Below, in pieces: positions 10,691-22,575 of a DNA stretch of 64,000 nt. The position numbers were made by a program, and so were the translations under genes. The stretch comes from Antennarius striatus. Its lineage: Eukaryota; Chordata; Actinopteri; Lophiiformes; Antennariidae. Below the pieces are notes generated by a model, which was not told the origin of the DNA, made no database searches, and worked only from the letters and a program-made list of their open reading frames with translations. Location: the NCBI RefSeq assembly GCF_040054535.1, contig NC_090782.1:24292501-24356500 (forward strand), written 5' to 3'. Position 1 is the stretch's first letter; each line of letters opens with the position of its first letter.

Positions 10691-11819
10691 GAGACCAGCA
10701 GCACTTTATTCACTGATGAAATTAGATGGGAGTAAATATACTGTTGTGAAATAAATAATAGTATTCACGTAATTTGAACTAGTACAAGTAAACACGGCAT
10801 CCATCTCCTCCTCAGCTGGCCCATCTGGGAAATCTTAGAACTCTTTGTGGCCCACCAGTAAAAATGTTTGCCCATTCCTTCCCTGAGTTATCTAGGTGTG
10901 TGTTACCATGATGTCGTTTTCCCACCTGACAGTTGTGAACGACAGTGATGTGTTTGGGGGGGGGTTCAGTTCACCTTTTTGCCTGATCTTTGGAATTACG
11001 ATTGAACATCTTAAAGGTCTCACATTATGCTTTTTTAATTCATGTCATTCAGCTGCCAGATGTCCAACTACACTGTATTTAAAATGTCTTGCCCCAAAGT
11101 GATCCTAAATATCTTTGATTGAATATTGATCAAATCACTTCCACCCCGAAACGCTCTGTGTTGAAGGGTTTGGGTCTGAGTTCCCTCTATCAGTACCTCC
11201 CTCCCCTCTTACTTTCACATGTGTTTTGTTTACATGTGCCACGTGGACACACATGTACTAGCATCGGATCGATCGCCATAGTCTGGAACTTTCAATAACT
11301 TTTCTTACTACCTATTTTGCTCTTATTTTTCTCATGGTTGTCTTTCTTGCAGAGTTCATTTTAGTTCAAGAAAGTAGTGCATCCCTGGGATGCGCTTCAA
11401 CAAAAATTTGTGCATCCCAACATGATGTTTATGCATCCCAAAAGTAATAACAGAATATACGGTAGGAACCTTGTAGGCAAGGATTGAGTGTTGCCGATAG
11501 CACAATATAAAGATTAAACAAACTGTTAAATTTAATGATTTTTATTAACAATGTCATAACTCAGTAAAAATGAAAAAACAGGAAAATTAAAAATTATTTT
11601 TATCAAAATGTTACAGCCTGGTGGTCTACACACCCCTTTTCAAATGCTAGGTTTTCATGATGTAAAAAAAACAAATCAAGACAAATGACTTCATAACTTT
11701 TTCCACCTTTGATGTGACCTTTAAGCCGTACCAGGCTGAAACCTTTACGAACAAACATATCAGATCCTTGTCTTCAAAAGTGGTTTTAATCAGATTATAT
11801 CAGATTATCATATAGATTT
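10691..11819. other. Intergenic DNA with dispersed repeat pieces
   Basis: At 10845-10877 there is the end of the hAT-like repeat found complete at 34089-34382 (GTGGCCCACCAG ... TTTGCCCA). At about 11370-11640 lies a repeat, with GTAGTGCATCCCTG at one end, that is shared with 28485-28700. No coding sequence could be supported. Confidence 0.5.
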
Positions 11820-12400
11820 ATTCTGTTAAACAGAAACCTGGATAAGTGAGGATGAGTATTTTTCTCTAAACGAAGCTACTCCTTCTGATCACCTAAATTA
11901 TCAGATCCCTCGAGTCTCAGGCGGAGGAGTTGCATCTATTTGTAATTCCTCGCTACAACTGAGCCCTAAAGCGAAAATGATCTTGAATTCATTTGAAAGT
12001 CTTAGTCTGAGCCTATCAAACCCAGCCCACAAATTCCTCCAGTCTTTATTGTTTGTCATAATTTATCTTCCTCCTGGTCCATACAGTGACTTTCTATCTG
12101 AATTTGCCGACTTCTTAAGTAGTTTAATTCTTAAAACTAATAAGTTCATTATTGTTGATTTCAATATTCACATGGACGACAGTAATGGTAGCCTCAGTGT
12201 CGCATTTGCGTTGTGACTAAACTCCATAGACTTTAGACAGTGTGTACAGGAATCTACTCACAAGTTTAAGCACACTCTGGGTTTATTCCTCAATTATGGG
12301 ATTGAAATTGAAGAGCTACTCGTCTTTCCACAAAGTCCTCTCCTCTCTGACCACTGACTGATATCTTTTGACATTCGGCTATTGTGTAATTCCCTTCCTG
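11820..12400 (+). mobile_element. LINE apurinic-type endonuclease fragment
   Basis: The plus strand encodes a decayed endonuclease domain of a non-LTR retrotransposon: ETWISEDEYFSLNEATPSDH, then FVIIYLPPGPYSDFLSEF, FIIVDFNIHMDD (the GDFN motif has lost its glycine) and, after stops, NSIDFRQCVQESTHKF and PLLSDH. Several stops interrupt it. No reverse transcriptase follows, and the Ly6 unit begins directly downstream. Confidence 0.68.
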
Positions 12401-13142
12401 CAAAAATGTAATAATGAAGGGATTTACAGTAAATGTTCTTTACCTCATCTGATCTCACCTCAACTGTCCTTGTCACTGCACACAGGTACCACAAGTAGAC
12501 TGTTTGATCCCAAAAAGTCAAAGCACTTCAATAAAAGCGGCAAAAAAAAATCAGTGTTCAGAAAAATGTATATTAGATTAATAATCCTTATTAACAACAT
12601 CACAACATAACAGAATGATGAGACAGAATACTTTGAGAGGATCAATATATATTAGGTTTCAGTCCTGCACCAGAGACAGGAGGATACATCACACTACCAC
12701 CAATATCTATCTGAGATCATTCAGAGTCAGTCATTTAAATGGATCTCATTTATTAATGAAGGGTAAAAAGTTACATCTGGATTGAAATAATATTTTATTT
12801 TGTTAACTCACAAACTGCTGCAGATCAACGTGACTCAGAGGTTTGGCACAAATTTCCAGCATTCATCATGTTGCACCAATCAGATTCCAGTCATGCCATA
12901 TCGTCATGGTGATGATTGACTGCTGATAAACTATTCAAACATTTTCTATGATGGAGTTTCAAACACATCTTCTGGTTCTGCAGGTTTTGAGGTGGTGACC
13001 TTGGCAGACTGATGCATGTTCTGAATGCTGGCTGGTTGTCAATACGTCATTAGAAACACACAAACGTTCCCTGACTGATTATTGTTAAAGTGTGATAATA
13101 GTGGATACATATGAGGACCTGCTGGTGAGGTTCCTACTGGTT
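12401..13142 (-). repeat. 3' flank / 3' UTR of Ly6 unit 1 (duplicated block)
   Basis: This block recurs downstream of each Ly6 copy (about 22100-22575, 29213-29738, 43070-43612, 52985-53438) and in inverted pieces at 46540-46885 and 48425-48665. The stop-proximal 350 bp is best conserved. On the minus strand an AATAAA at 12794-12799 is a plausible polyadenylation signal for unit 1. Confidence 0.6.
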
Positions 13143-14195
13143 CTAGAAGTGATAAAAGAGTCCCAGGAGCAGAGGGATCAAACCCAGACTGATGGAACGA
13201 GCATCCCTGATGGTTGGAGCCCCATTACACAGACTGGAGTCACAGCAGGATAATCCGTTGCCAAACGTCATACTTATGTTGGGAGGAATCTGGCTGTTCA
13301 GACACAGGCTCTCTGACATGCAGCCGAAGGCTGAAATAGATACTGATGGTATGCCCACTGGAAATGAGAAATAAATGTCACGCAAAAACTACTTTTCTTA
13401 TCACTTCAGACACCACTTTCAACACAGTAGGAATGAGAGCATGAGAGTCTCAGCTAGAACTTGTTACCGTCTCATGAGGTCTCACCAGATACTCGAAAGC
13501 AGCGGTCCTGTATTCCCCTACACTGGAGTCGGTCATTGCAGTCGCCATCAAGACAGCATGTCAGGTTGTTGGTTGACTGAATCACAGGAACTGAAACAGA
13601 ACAGAAAGTCATTTATCTGATGAACATAGAACACTGATGAGAATGAACCATTTTTACTCATTCATACTTACCAGAAAAATTTCCAGAGTTGCAGTTAGTT
13701 GTGTTGCAGCATTCAAGACGTATGTCTGAATTTAAATTATTAGCGCTGAATGAAAACATCTGAGTCCCTGAGGCTGAGCATTGGGAGGACGGTGCACATC
13801 CCTTCAAGTTGATCACTGTTGAGTCCCCTAATACAATATCTATAAAACCAAACTAGACTCAGATACTGCTGGTGGAAAGAAGACAAACATGCAAAATTCA
13901 CAGAATAGTTGTGATAGAGAAATACTGACTGTTCAAGGAGGCTGTTAAACACATCGTCTCTGAAGTACAATTTGTTGGTTGGGTGGTGGAACATGTAGAA
14001 CTATTACAGGTTTGACACTGAAATGCTCCAACTGCAGCAAAAAGAACAACATGACTGACAATCAGCTGATGGATACAGATAAATGATAATCAACTGATCA
14101 ATACTGGTGAATGAATCAGGCTTCAAAGATGAGTTGCAGTTACCTGAGCTGGAGAGAGTCCAGGCGAGAGCCAGAGAAAGGATCAGCTTCATCAT
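13143..14195 (-). CDS. Ly6/uPAR-type GPI-anchored protein, copy 1 (no stalk repeat)
   Basis: Five minus-strand exons: 14144-14195, 13930-14031, 13672-13839, 13486-13590, 13143-13357. All introns are phase 1, and joining them gives 213 codons with no stop. Exon 1 encodes the signal peptide [17 protein letters not shown]. Exons 2-3 form LU domain 1 (VGAFQCQTCNSSTC ... ECCNTTNCNSG, ten cysteines). Exons 4-5 form LU domain 2 ([38 protein letters not shown], ten cysteines). The end [17 protein letters not shown] is a GPI-attachment signal, so the protein should sit on the outer cell surface. Two-LU-domain proteins of this kind are usually labelled uPAR-like in fish, and the ligand is unknown. Unlike its neighbours it joins domain 2 to the GPI signal with no repeat stalk (APTIRDAR). 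Donors are GTAACT, GTCAGT, GTAAGT and GTGAGA. The start is supported by the conserved exon 1 in all copies. Confidence 0.85.
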
Positions 14196-14310
14196 GATGA
14201 AGAGGAAACTACTGGAGATAGATATACAGTACTTGATCTCTCCTGTACTGTAATGTCGGGTGTTGAGAATAGAAAGACTACTACTTACTCTGTAAATAAA
14301 TGAATGACTA

Positions 14311-14357
14311 ATACCTGAGCACTTCGAGACATTCCCTGTTTAACCAGTCAGAAACTG
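14311..14357 (-). promoter_or_regulatory. Conserved proximal promoter block, Ly6 copy 1
   Basis: About 115-160 bp upstream of the start codon lies a block conserved in all copies: TTTCTGATTGG-like, then TTAAACAAGGAAC-like, then a TCAGGTATTA-like end. The inverted CCAAT motif (ATTGG) is altered to ACTGG in this copy. Conservation among paralogues suggests, but does not prove, a promoter role. Confidence 0.45.
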
Positions 14358-15389
14358 AAGTCATAGCTACATTCAAGCCAACACTAACATCTGAACATCT
14401 ATTGCATGAATTGATCAAACTCATACAATATAATGTGAAGGTGTCATGAACTAACGTGACTCCAAAGAAGAGGTGATTTTCACATTTTTTCAAAAGAGAC
14501 ATTTGTTTAAAATATTTTTATGTCCATGACACTTAATTTTATCTCTATCAACAGATGGACAACATTCATTTTGATGTATTTTAAGGTAAAGCAGCCCAAC
14601 CCAGTTAAAAAGGAAGAACAGCATTCAGGACGACATTCCTGAGGAGACAGTGGTTTAGTTCACCACTTGAAGAACCTCCCTCTCTGCCTCTTCTTTCTAA
14701 TGAAGCTTGTGGGTGTAACATTAATACAACCAGAGTCAACAAAGACAAAACAAAATGTGAATGCATCACGTTTTAGTGAACCCCAGATGAAAGTCAGTGA
14801 GGAAAGATGGGACTTCAGACTTCAGACTTGAAAAGACTTGACTATGCAAGTAGTTTGTAACTGCAGAGGTAAGGTGATCCACAGATCTGATGCACCTATT
14901 GCAATGGTTTTGTCACCTGTGATTCTAAGACATGATCTGGAAACATTCACTGTCATATTAATGGTTGACCTCAGAGCTCAAACCAGAGTATAGATGTCTA
15001 TCAAGACACAAATCAGGAGGCGCCATAACAGCTAAAACCTTGAAAAAAAGCAATAAAAATCTTAAAATTGATCTAAACACGGACAAGAAGCTAAACCTGG
15101 AGTCACATGAGTCGTATTTTCTAGTGCCCATGTTTTCTAGCTGTGGTTAAATTCCGAGCAATAGAAGTTTCCACCAACTTCAAATGGGGAAGTCAACACT
15201 GACCCGCACCCACATCCAGAGAGATACAGGAATCATTATTAGTTCTTATTACAATTATTGAAGATTCTCTCAAAGTGCTTAAACATTCAAGGCTTAACTT
15301 TGGCCAGTAGACTGGAAAAAGCTGGTTGATGACCCAAGTGGGACAGAAATGCTGGCACTGCCATCAAACAGACTCACAACGACCTCCTT
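14358..15389 (-). repeat. Duplicated 5' flank of Ly6 unit 1
   Basis: About 1 kb upstream of the promoter is shared with copies 3, 4, 5 and 7 and with the inverted fragment at 17640. Landmarks are CAGCCCAACCCAGTTAAAAA, a CATTCAGGA...CATTCCTGAGGAGA run, and the TTTGGCCAGTAGACT segment near 15300. No coding sequence was recognised, and the block is best read as the upstream part of the duplicated unit. Confidence 0.6.
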
Positions 15390-15935
15390 GCCCCGTGCCC
15401 CTTGGGCCAGTCCCTGCCGCTGCCTCCTCTGGGTCTCTGGGTCTACATGGTTCTCGGTGCCCCTGGTGGCTCTTCGGGTGATGGCTTCTGGATGCTCCTG
15501 GATGATGGGGTTGGGGGTACTCAGCTAGCGTGGCCCTGTTGGGTTCTAGTAGCCTATCTGGGTGTTGGTTTCATCACATATGCATGTTCGCTCAGGGCTT
15601 ACCAGCTACTGTCGAGTCCAATTATTGAGAACCGATGGGTCCCGTCAGAATGTGATGAGTCTCTTCAGACATCACAATCTTATGCCCTCTATCTTCCTCC
15701 CACACTGGTTTCCCCTGGTGGCCTATTCTATACTGTCAAGACCTCCACTAATCTGGTGTTTTATAACATTGGTACTAAGATATCAACCTTTTTCACTCCA
15801 ACAGCATTGCCTGTCTATCCACTACCTTGTTTGTGTTCTCTATCTGTCTCCTTTTGCTTTCCCCCTTAATGCACAGAGGTACAGCACTTACCTCTCAGGC
15901 TCACAATAGGAAATTCTAATAAAGACTGACAGAGA
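15390..15935 (+). other. Unrecognised segment with open frame and polyadenylation signal
   Basis: A 155-codon plus-strand frame (15402-15869) lies in more GC-rich DNA than its surroundings. It is followed by AATAAAGACTG at about 15919. I do not recognise the product. Composition and the trailing AATAAA suggest the 3' end of a retroelement or processed transcript, inserted next to the Ly6 5' flank. It begins exactly where similarity to the other 5' flanks stops. Confidence 0.3.
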
Positions 15936-16089
15936 GGAGTGGTGATGGTCACATGCACGCATTATAATATATAAAATATTTTAATGCAAGACTAAAATAA
16001 GAATCGATCTCATAAATGGTTGACCCCCTTTTAAGGGGTTAAACTGTGAGAATACATGCAGACAAGACAAAACATTAAAAAAAAATGTA

Positions 16090-16121
16090 TATAAAATAAA
16101 ATAAAATAAAATAAAATAAAG
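16090..16121. repeat. (AAAAT)n microsatellite
   Basis: Six tandem copies of a five-base ATAAA unit. Confidence 0.85.
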
Positions 16122-16129
16122 ACGATATG

Positions 16130-16260
16130 AAAGAATTTAGAAATAGAATGATCCAATGCCTCCAAAGGCATTGAACTAAATCCACTGGACTTAACTTCTC
16201 ATCCAAGAAGAAGCTACTTTGGTTCTGGCGGTGGTTGGTCTTGCCTCAGCTTTTAATGTC
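16130..16260 (-). mobile_element. Possible degenerate Penelope-like element tail
   Basis: On the minus strand, GAAGCTTCT-like and CTTGGATGAGAAG followed by CCAGTGGATTTAG resembles the tail seen at 49710-49780 downstream of a Penelope GIY-YIG frame. It is short and weak. Confidence 0.28.
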
Positions 16261-16469
16261 TGTGGGGTGTGGTCAGTGCTGTCCTGGACCTGCCTGCCCC
16301 AAAGAGATTATTGGCAGTACTAAGGAGTGTCAATGGTGGCTACTGGACTAAGAATTTCAGAGACTGTTATTAAGCCTTCATATAGTAATGGAGGTCATGA
16401 GCAAGAGCCACCTCACACCAATCAATCTGCTGAACAGTTGGTTGGCAAGTTTTGAAAGGACTGGATTGT

Positions 16470-16540
16470 GGATGGATGGATGGATGGATGGATGGATGGA
16501 TGGATGGATGGATGGATGGATGGACGGATGGATGGATGGT
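16470..16540. repeat. (GGAT)n microsatellite
   Basis: About 17 near-perfect tandem GGAT units with one G-to-C change near 16524. The antisense (IHPS)n frames across it are artefacts. Confidence 0.95.
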
Positions 16541-17639
16541 CTGCCCCCTGACCAATCACATGGCATCAATCAAATGAAGAAGCATCTGCTCCTAATTTAT
16601 TCACTCATTCTGACGAGACAGAAAAAAAAACACAGACCAAGGAGAGGAAACACAATTAAGGGAAGTCAACTAAATTTATCTTAGCATATACAATTTACTG
16701 GTATGAGGAATTAAACTGTTGTGACGGGAAACAGTTTGTGATTAACCAGACAGTCCAGGAGTGAAGGAGTGGCAGATGTAAAACAGGCAATTTAATCTTG
16801 TAATGATCCTGAAGACGACTCCATGACCATTGAATGAAACTGGCGTCACGTCTGGAGTTTCCCCCACCTCGCATCCTCAGTCAGCTGGGCTACTCCCTTT
16901 GGCGACCCGCCACAGCGGATGAAGTGGTAGACAATGAATGAATGAAGGTATCAATCCCTTGACATGTATCAATCTATCGTCTACCAGTAACTCCAGTTCA
17001 TAAACCACCAGCTCTTAAGGTGTGGTGGATAAATACAACTGAATAAAATGATACGACGAGGACTAAAACTGGTAGTTTACAGCTTTCTTTTTAATTGAAG
17101 TTGTAGGCTCGTCTTCTGTCTTCACATTCTTCTGTCTCCCTGAGCAAAGAAAGTTTCCAAAGATGTTTGTGTTTTGTTTGTTTTGCTCGGTAATATATTC
17201 TGTGTTGGCGGCCCGAGCGTTCCCTTTAAGAAAGTAGTCACGTGAACGAGGCAATCTTGGCATGCATCAACAGTGACTCACAGACGGATGTGGTGGATCT
17301 GGTACTTTTCCAAACCAAAGCATTGTTCACAATCAGATTACAAATAAAACAGAAATGATATAAGTTATGTATTCTTTCTGTGCGGTCCAATTGGCCCATA
17401 GATTGAAGTCAGTCTGCAGCTTTGGGGTTGGGGGCTACTACTTTAGATGGTCAACTTGTCAGGGGCCAGCTATCGGTACAGCTATCAAGACAGTGTCTCC
17501 TCCAATCGTGCTCCTTTAAATCGGCTGTTTTGATGGTTTTAGACTTGACAGCTGTCTTTTAGACAGTCAATCACTTCATACTTTATCTTGCCTTGAATAG
17601 TGTTGGTTTTAAAAGTACAACCCTGAATTGGTTGTCATT
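16541..17639. other. Intergenic DNA with a SINE/LINE-tail fragment
   Basis: At about 16850-16947 is a plus-strand retroelement tail (GGCGACCCGCCACAGCGGA followed by a GAATGAATGAA tail), related to the element at 31907-32040. The remaining sequence has no feature I can support. Confidence 0.5.
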
Positions 17640-18358
17640 AAAAAGGAGAGGCACAAAGAAAGGTTCTACCTCATGTGGTGAACTAAACCTCTGTCCTCAA
17701 GAATGTTGTCCTGAATGCTGTTCTTTCTTTTTAACTGGGTTGGGGCCACTTTAAACTGTTCTGCGGTTTTTCCATGGATCTCTCATTTAATCAAAATTCA
17801 AACATGAAAATGACCTTAAATGAAAAGATGAATAGTAAATTATATACTAGACCACTGTCATTCTTTGTTCTTCATGTGTAAACAGATCAAGACACTTTAT
17901 TATTACCTTAAAATACATCAAAATAAATGGACCATTCAAGAATGTTGTGCTTCATCTGCTGTTAAAGTTAAAAACAAGTTTCATGGAAATAAAAAATATT
18001 CAAAAACAAAGGTCTCATTTCAAAAAATATGAAAATCACCCCTTCTTTGCAGTCACATTATTTCACCATACCTTGATATAATATTGTTTTAGTTTGATCA
18101 AATCATGTAACAAGAAAATGTTCAGATTTAAAATGGAATGTTGTGGTTATAATGACATCAGTTTCTGATTGGTTGAAGAAGGAACACCTCCAGTGTTCAG
18201 GTATTAATCTGTTCTCAACACCCAGACATTAAAGTACAGGAGAGATCAAGTATCTCTACCTCCAGTAGTTTCCTATTCATCATGATGAAGCTGATCCTTT
18301 CTCTGGCTCTCGTCTGGACTCTCTCCAGCTCAGGTAACTGCAACTCATCTTTGAAGCC
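17640..18358 (+). pseudogene. Inverted orphan Ly6 5' flank, promoter and exon 1
   Basis: The plus strand carries the reverse-oriented counterpart of the Ly6 upstream region: the GAATGCTGTTCTT...AACTGGGTTGG landmark at about 17710, TTTCTGATTGGTT at 18163-18175 (intact inverted CCAAT), a 5' UTR, and exon 1 at 18282-18333. Exon 1 encodes [17 protein letters not shown] with an intact GTAACT donor. Similarity stops about 25 bp into intron 1, where retroelement sequence begins. No exons 2-5 follow on this strand, so it cannot make the protein. It is the only unit start in opposite orientation to the cluster. Confidence 0.82.
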
Positions 18359-18360
18359 GG

Positions 18361-18445
18361 AGCCATCTGGAGGGGGAGAAGCAGTGGCTCTACTCCGAGC
18401 TCCTCCATGGTGACTGAGCTCCTCACCCTATCTCTAAGGGTGTGC
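18361..18445 (-). mobile_element. Rex3-like LINE shard
   Basis: About 80 bp (AGCAGTGGCTCTACTCCGAG ... CACCCTATCTCTAAGGG) match the Rex3-type element at about 54238-54300 on the same strand. It is wedged between the orphan Ly6 exon 1 and the Rex6-like element. Confidence 0.65.
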
Positions 18446-20047
18446 AATCTTTTCGTGTTTCTTCTTCCTGATGTTGGCGTCAGCTGGAATCGCCACATCT
18501 ATCACCACTGCTCTCTTCTGCTCTTTGTCCATCACCACTATGTCCGGTTTGTTAGCCAGTAGCTGTTTGTCGGTCTGGAAGCTGAAGTCCCACAGGATCT
18601 TAGCCTTGCCGTTCTCAACCACCTTCGGTGGTATGTCCCATTGGGATTTGGGTACTTCTAGTCCATACTGGGTACAGATGTTCCTGTACACTATCACAGC
18701 TACTTGGTTGTGCCTTTCCATGTATGCTGAGCTGGCGAGCATCTTACACCCCGCTACCACATGCTGGACTGACTCTGGGGCTTCTTTACATAGCCTGCAC
18801 CTTGGGTCAGATCTACTGTGGTAGATATTGGCCTCTATTGCCCTTGTACTCAGGGCCTGTTCTTGTGCTGCCATGATCAGTGCCTCTGTGCTGTCCGTCA
18901 GTCCAGCTTTATTCAGCCATTGGTAGGTCTTCTTGATACCAGCCACTTCCTCTATCTGACGGTAGTACATGCCGTGTAGGGGCTTGTCCCTCCATGTCGT
19001 CTCCTCCTCCTCCTCTTCTTCCTCCTCAGGTTTCTTCACTGAGCAGTTCATCTGTTGGGGCCATCTTCCTGATGTACTCTTGAATTTTACATTGATCCAT
19101 GTGCCTACTCATCTTAGCCTGACAGGAGCTTCCATGTTGTACTGAGACAGGTTATTGGCCGGTAGTTGGATGGGGCGGATCCCTTCTGTGGGTCTTTCAT
19201 GATCAGGACTGTCCTGCCTTCAGTCAACCATTCTGGGTGCGTCCCATCCCTTAGCAGCTGGTTCATCTGTGCTGCTAGACGCTCATGGAGTGCTGTCAGC
19301 TTCTTTAGCCAGTATGTATGGATCATATCCGGGCCGGTGCTGACCAACTCTTCATCTTTGACACTCTTTCTTGGATGTCTGCAAATGAGATGGATACTGG
19401 TTCTTGTTCTGGGAGGCAGCTGTGGTCAGTCCTCAGGTCCACTAGCCACTGGGCATCATGTTGTGTGATGCTTTTCTTTCCCATATGCCCTTCCAGTATT
19501 TCTCCACCTCATCTCTTGGTGGATCTGACCAGCTGCTATTTCCCTGCCACTGAGAGTACACCTTTGCTGGTTGAGTGGAGAAGGTCTTGTTTATTCTCCT
19601 GGCCTCCATGTCCTTGGTGAACCTCTTCAGTCGGGTAGCCAGAGCCGTTAGTCTCTGTTTGGTAGTTTCGAGTGCTTCAGGTATGGAGAGCTTGCTGCAT
19701 TTCCTGGGTACCCCTTGATTCACCATGTTCCCCTTCTGTAGCTCGGCTAGCTGGCTGACTTCTCTCCGTGTCGCCTTTATCTTGGCCTCTAACCGTCTCT
19801 TCCATGGAGGGTATTGTTTGTTATGCCCTGTGTTGATCTTATATCCCAGCATCTCAGGGATTACTGTTGCTGTACTGTGGATCAGCTTGTTGGTCTCAGT
19901 TATGTTCCCTGTGGGGATGGTTCTTATCGCAGCATTCACATCTTCTAGAAGATCTTCTGAAGGTACTTGACAACTTAGCTTCGGTATTTGTCGGAGGCTC
20001 CAGGTTTCCATTTGGGTCACGATAAACAGCATATATATAACATACAT
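18446..20047 (-). mobile_element. Rex6-like LINE with REL endonuclease, RT core deleted
   Basis: Three minus-strand frames. At 19442-20047 is the region before the RT (VYSQWQGNSSWSDPP, KYWKGIWERK). At 19114-19347 is the RT start (GPDMIHTYWLKKL, SAPSNYRPITCLSTTWKLL). At 18434-19051 is the C-terminal part with KPLHGMYYRQIEEV, a CCHC motif CRLCKEAPESVQHVVAGC and a restriction-like endonuclease core KPDIVVMDKEQKRAVVIDV. This C-terminal layout is that of R4/Rex6-type LINEs with a REL endonuclease rather than an apurinic one. The catalytic palm of the RT is missing between 19051 and 19114, so the copy is dead. The 3' end is replaced by the Rex3 shard. Confidence 0.82.
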
Positions 20048-21721
20048 ACAGACCGGCAGTATGGAAAATAATTATTTGGACATGAGGAATAAGAAAATAA
20101 ACATGTACGGTGAGGGGAGGATGGTTGGGGTTGGGACAATGATTGCTCTTCTGTAACATTGATGTATAGCTAGTGATTATGATTTGGTGAAATCATTGGT
20201 TTTTATCTGGGGATCAAATTAGTATATATACTTATATAATTTATATTATATATAAAGTATATATAAAATTATGTTTTAAAAAATTAAAAACAACAATTTC
20301 TCCACTGTGGCAGGTCCCATTTCCTGATTCTCTCCTAAACCAACTCTCTCCGCACTATCTATACCTCTCTCCAAAATACGTCTGACTCTATCCAAATTCC
20401 AAACCCTCTCCACGCTAGCTAACCACAACTCTCCACCAAACAACCACATTCTGAACGGAGTGTGATCGCTTTATATCTGTGTTAATGCACGTATCACGAG
20501 TCAAATCAGTCATGTAGTATCAGCCGCGTAGCTGGGTGTTCCCATGATTGAAGTGTCGATACGGAAGTCACGCCCAAAGCCTCACTGCCCGGCGATGCTT
20601 CAGACATCATCCTTTTCAGCTCCTCCCTTAGATGAAGTAAGCCTCGATACACGCTTCGCGGGAACGCCCCTCCCCTACTCGGCACACGCTTCGGAGCTTC
20701 GATCCCCGGCGTCACATCACTATATGACAGTAAAGACATTTAAATGACTTCAAAGGGTGAATATAGGTTGAAATAAATACCGTTCAAAATATTCAACCTC
20801 TCAGACCTGATTATAGTCTTAGGTTGAGGACTACCTGTATCTCCATATAGGCATGAAACAGCCTCACATCTCCTTCTGTTTTACACAATCAATCTGGTAC
20901 ATTAAGTTATAATATATATACAGACAATTGTGTGATATATGTTTTAATCACACTAAGGAGTAATAAAGATTTGAAAAAAATTCAACAGAATATTGGGATT
21001 ATTCTAATAATTCAATATTGTTGGACATCTGCACTTTCCCCTGCACACAGCTCCTTTTTAAAAAATTCTAATGTTCAGAAGATAATATTTCCAGAGTCAA
21101 CTCCTGTTCTTTCCTTTGATAGTGACGGACCTCACATTGTCCTGTGGGGAACCCCGATCTTTTATTCACCAGGACCAAACTCACGAAGCCGGCGTCTACC
21201 CGGATGGCCGGACCGTAATGCCGAAGCGGTCTTCGTGTTTGTCCATCCCACACACACACACACACACACACACACGTAGCAGTTAGAGCTTCATCAGACA
21301 CAGCGGTGTGTTTTCTTGTGATGGCGAAGACAAAAAAAAAAGAGTCTGATATTATTGTTTTATCGTAGAATTTCCACAGGTTCCCGCTCATTGCCGCTAT
21401 TAGAGAAGAACATCACCCTATGCTACAAACTGAAGAACCTAGTGGTGATGATCCACCTGGGGATCCAGGGGATCCACCTGGGTCCGGGCTCTGATTCGTG
21501 AGCAGGCTGGGGCTGGGGCTCGGACAGAAACAGGCGTGGAAACCAGCACTGGAACAGGTTCTGGGACAGGCGTGTGAACAGGCTTGGAAGCAGCCGTGGT
21601 ACATTTCCACTGCTTCATCTGGTTGGAAGCTGAATCTGGATCCTGGAGTATGCTTTTGGTCTGAGCGATCAATGCCTGAAGAAAAAAAGGTCTGTTAAGT
21701 CCAGACGTGGCCAGATTGTTC
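20048..21721. other. Intergenic stretch, no gene seen
   Basis: AT-rich at 20160-20290. A GC-richer block at 20500-20710 has scattered CTTCG/CGAAG motifs and might be a transposon remnant, but I cannot assign it. Short frames at 21100-21680 show no recognisable protein. Confidence 0.4.
21249..21275. repeat. (CA)n microsatellite
   Basis: About 13 CA units. Confidence 0.95.
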
Positions 21722-22050
21722 TGTCACAGGCAAGATTAGGACCCAAGTGCAGGACACTGGTGGAGAAGTTTTTGTCCATGGTTTATTCAGGCAAAGCAAA
21801 AAAAATCAAGGCAACACAAGAAGACATAAAAATTCCATAAAAATAGAGACAAGGCCATCAGTACAAAACAATCTGACCCAGAACCAAAAGAGAACCAGGC
21901 TTAAAAGCTTCAGGCTAATCAGTCTGATCAAGTCCAGGTGTTGAGGGCAACAACAAGTGTGGAGACGGGGCACCGCCCACGGGTTCAACCTATCCTCCTG
22001 CCACACCCCAGCACAACAGAGCCACAGAGCGCCACCACCGAACCGTGACA
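21722..22050 (-). repeat. Solo LTR (Gypsy-like)
   Basis: The segment starts TGTCACAGGCAAG and ends CCGAACCGTGACA, with TGTCAC/GTGACA inverted ends. The GGACCCAAGTGCAGGACAC run just inside resembles the same position in the LTR at 57636. A TTTATT at about 21781 gives AATAAA on the minus strand. No internal element sequence is attached on either side. Confidence 0.6.
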
Positions 22051-22099
22051 ATCGCGGAAAGAGGTAGCATTGATTTCAAAGACGCAACAACGCACGCTA

Positions 22100-22575
22100 A
22101 CGAGAAAACTGAATATGTATTAGGTTTCAGTCCAGCACCAGAGACAGGAGTATATATCACACCACCACCAATATCAATCTGAGATCATTCAAAGACTTAA
22201 AATATGATTTTAATCCAGATGTAGCTTTTTGAGTGTTTAACTCACAAATTGCTGCAGACAAACATGATTCAAAAGTCTTGGCACAAATTCCCAGCGTTCA
22301 TCATGTTGCATCAATCAGATTCCAGTCAAGCCACGTCTTCACGGTGATGATCGACTGCTAATGAAGTATGCAAACACTTCCTCTGATGGAGTTTGATACA
22401 CGTCTTCTTGTTCTGCAGGTTTTGTGGTGGTGATCTTGGCAGAATGATGTATGTTCTGAATGCTGGCTGGTTGTAAATACGTCATGAGAAACCCACACAA
22501 ATTCCCTGACTGATTTTTAAAGTCTGATAATAGTGGATATACAATCAGGGCGTGCTAATGAGGTTCCTTCTTGTT
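22100..22575 (-). repeat. 3' flank of Ly6 copy 3 (duplicated block)
   Basis: Homologous to 12640-13142 and 29213-29738. Landmarks are the AATATGTATTAGGTTTCAG run and CAGAACATACATCATTCTGCC (minus strand). No separate feature. Confidence 0.6.

Noticed and set aside
15402-15869. 155-codon plus-strand frame as a host gene
   Set aside because: No domain, signal or splice support, and it begins where the duplicated flank is interrupted, so a retroelement end is more likely. Kept only as an unassigned segment.
16370-16684. Frames with IHPS or GWMD repeats
   Set aside because: Translation of a GGAT microsatellite, with no further protein features.
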